6,266 nucleotides of DNA from UBA11855 sp035297385 (GTDB lineage: Archaea > Thermoproteota > Bathyarchaeia > Bathyarchaeales > Bathycorpusculaceae): assembly GCA_035297385.1 (NCBI GenBank), contig DATGZD010000047.1, positions 1 to 6,266 on the forward strand. Direction: 5' to 3'. Shown one piece after another: positions 5,717 to 6,266 of the stretch. Within the stretch, counting starts at the first letter, position 1; every line of letters begins with the position of its first letter. The translations under genes were made by a program, and so were the position numbers. The notes under the pieces are model-generated. The model made no database searches. It worked only from the letters and a program-made list of their open reading frames with translations, and was not told the DNA's origin.

Positions 5717-5736
5717 GTCTCTGCGGATGTAGAGAC
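5717..5736 (-). promoter_or_regulatory. Hairpin/inverted repeat in the CDF 5' region
   Basis: GTCTCT and AGAGAC are perfect inverted 6-mers separated by 8 nt, 14 nt before the proposed CTG start of the CDF gene. This could be an operator for a metal-responsive regulator or an mRNA hairpin near the ribosome site. It lacks a T-run on the minus-strand side, so it is not a terminator of that transcript. Confidence 0.35.
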
Positions 5737-6034
5737 AAAAACGTTAAACTAAAACCTTGTTAGAGCGCTTGCGCTATTCCAATGGAGAAATCGCGGTTGA
5801 GGCACGTGCTATTCAGTTTTGGCTGCAATCTAATTTGAAATTTATAGCTGATTGAAGAATAAGGCTTCGAAATGTAGTTCTATCCATTCGCTTCTTAACC
5901 CTGTCCTGATGCCGAATAGTCCATCTGGGACTGGCGTGAACAAGAATATTATTGAGAATGGTGAAGTTTTGGAGGTAGAAGTTTTCTAATGTTGCTCCTG
6001 GAGCGCGCGCATACAGTACGCCCACCACAAATTA
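5737..6034. other. Intergenic region between CDF and repeat copy 2, no convincing gene
   Basis: Several short frames are open on both strands but none is recognisable: minus 5813-6028 (71 codons, MVGVLYARAPGATLENF...), plus 5852-5989 (46 codons ending NIIENGEVLEVEVF) and plus 5782-5838. Overlapping open frames on both strands argue for chance or decayed sequence. Visible structure includes AGCGC-TT-GCGCT at 5764-5775, GCACGTGC at 5802-5809 and a GCGCGCGC run at 6003-6010. Confidence 0.45.
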
Positions 6035-6219
6035 AATTCTTAACAGAAATCTTACTCTTCTTATTAGAAAATGTACTCGTAAAAATATTTATGCAGACTC
6101 AAGACTCCCGCAAAAATATAATAAAAACGCGTTTTTCAAGTAAAATTAGTCCATAGAAACAAGATTTTAGTATAAATAGAGGCTCCAATCAAATTTTACC
6201 TAAGCTTTTTCTGTACACC
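6035..6219. repeat. Direct repeat copy 2 (~185 bp, non-coding, contains TATA-like box)
   Basis: This is the second copy of the 4613-4799 element, in the same orientation, 1,422 bp further on. It carries the identical palindrome AAAAACGCGTTTTT at 6123-6136 and TATAAATA at 6171-6178. Similarity ends near TTTTTCTGTACACC; the following bases (AAGGGTTTTAGG) do not match the sequence after copy 1. The left boundary may extend ~15 bp further, through a weakly similar CCACC stretch. The copy may be the native promoter region of a gene beyond the window's right edge. Confidence 0.9.
6171..6178 (+). promoter_or_regulatory. TATA-like box in repeat copy 2
   Basis: TATAAATA is preceded by an A/T-rich stretch. 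Initiation is predicted near 6202 on the plus strand, heading out of the window. No start codon for a long frame is visible in the last 60 bases, so any target gene lies beyond the edge or is an RNA gene. Confidence 0.4.
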
Positions 6220-6266
6220 CAAGGGTTTTAGGTCGAATTAAAACAAAGAAACTGGCTGCAATTAAT

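Noticed and set aside
5813..6028. 71-codon minus-strand frame (VLYARAPGATLENF...)
   Set aside because: Both strands have overlapping open frames here, with no motif or start signal, so I list the region as intergenic; a homology search could change this.
4613..6219. CRISPR array or insertion sequence with terminal inverted repeats
   Set aside because: There are only two long copies, in direct orientation, with a transporter and no transposase between them; there are no short regularly spaced repeats.
5819..6266. Shared 10-mer TGGCTGCAAT at 5820 and 6251
   Set aside because: It is too short and its flanks differ, so chance cannot be excluded.

Overview
The window is AT-rich and looks archaeal, most likely from the TACK group (Thaumarchaeota/Bathyarchaeia-like). 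The evidence is an archaeal/eukaryotic-type ribosomal protein S15, an archaeal RecJ-like DHH nuclease beside it, TATA-like boxes at archaeal spacing, and mostly absent or weak Shine-Dalgarno sites. The lineage below domain level is a guess.

Layout. Positions 1-1625 (minus strand) hold a conserved archaeal pair: rps15, then a RecJ-like DHH phosphoesterase that runs off the left edge. Positions 1626-1978 hold the rps15 promoter and otherwise no convincing gene, ending in a purine tract and an 18-bp perfect palindrome. Positions 1979-2493 are a damaged region: a plus-strand HTH-like fragment abuts a minus-strand frameshifted fragment, and the two could be halves of one gene whose 3' part was inverted. 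A small winged-helix protein (2494-2859, minus) and an ATP-dependent DNA ligase of the LigD ligase-domain type (3208-4227, plus) are transcribed divergently from a shared AT-rich spacer. A cysteine-rich zinc-ribbon miniprotein (4366-4563, plus) follows, with an antisense gene remnant just before it.

The right-hand third (4613-6219) is the most unusual part. Two direct copies of a ~186-bp non-coding element, about nine bases in ten identical, bracket a cation diffusion facilitator (CDF) transporter gene (4819-5703, minus). Each copy contains a TATA-like box and the palindrome AAAAACGCGTTTTT. The CDF reading frame has no ATG, GTG or TTG early enough to encode transmembrane helix 1. A CTG start gives a full-length protein whose site-A positions match E. 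coli YiiP numbering, but with Gln and Asn at two of the four liganding positions.

The genes fall into unrelated functions: translation and DNA metabolism on the left, DNA ligation with a possible regulator in the middle, metal transport on the right. No complete new multi-gene system is visible. The ligase lacks Ku, polymerase and phosphoesterase partners here. The best leads are the repeat-bracketed CDF unit and the rearranged 1979-2493 locus.
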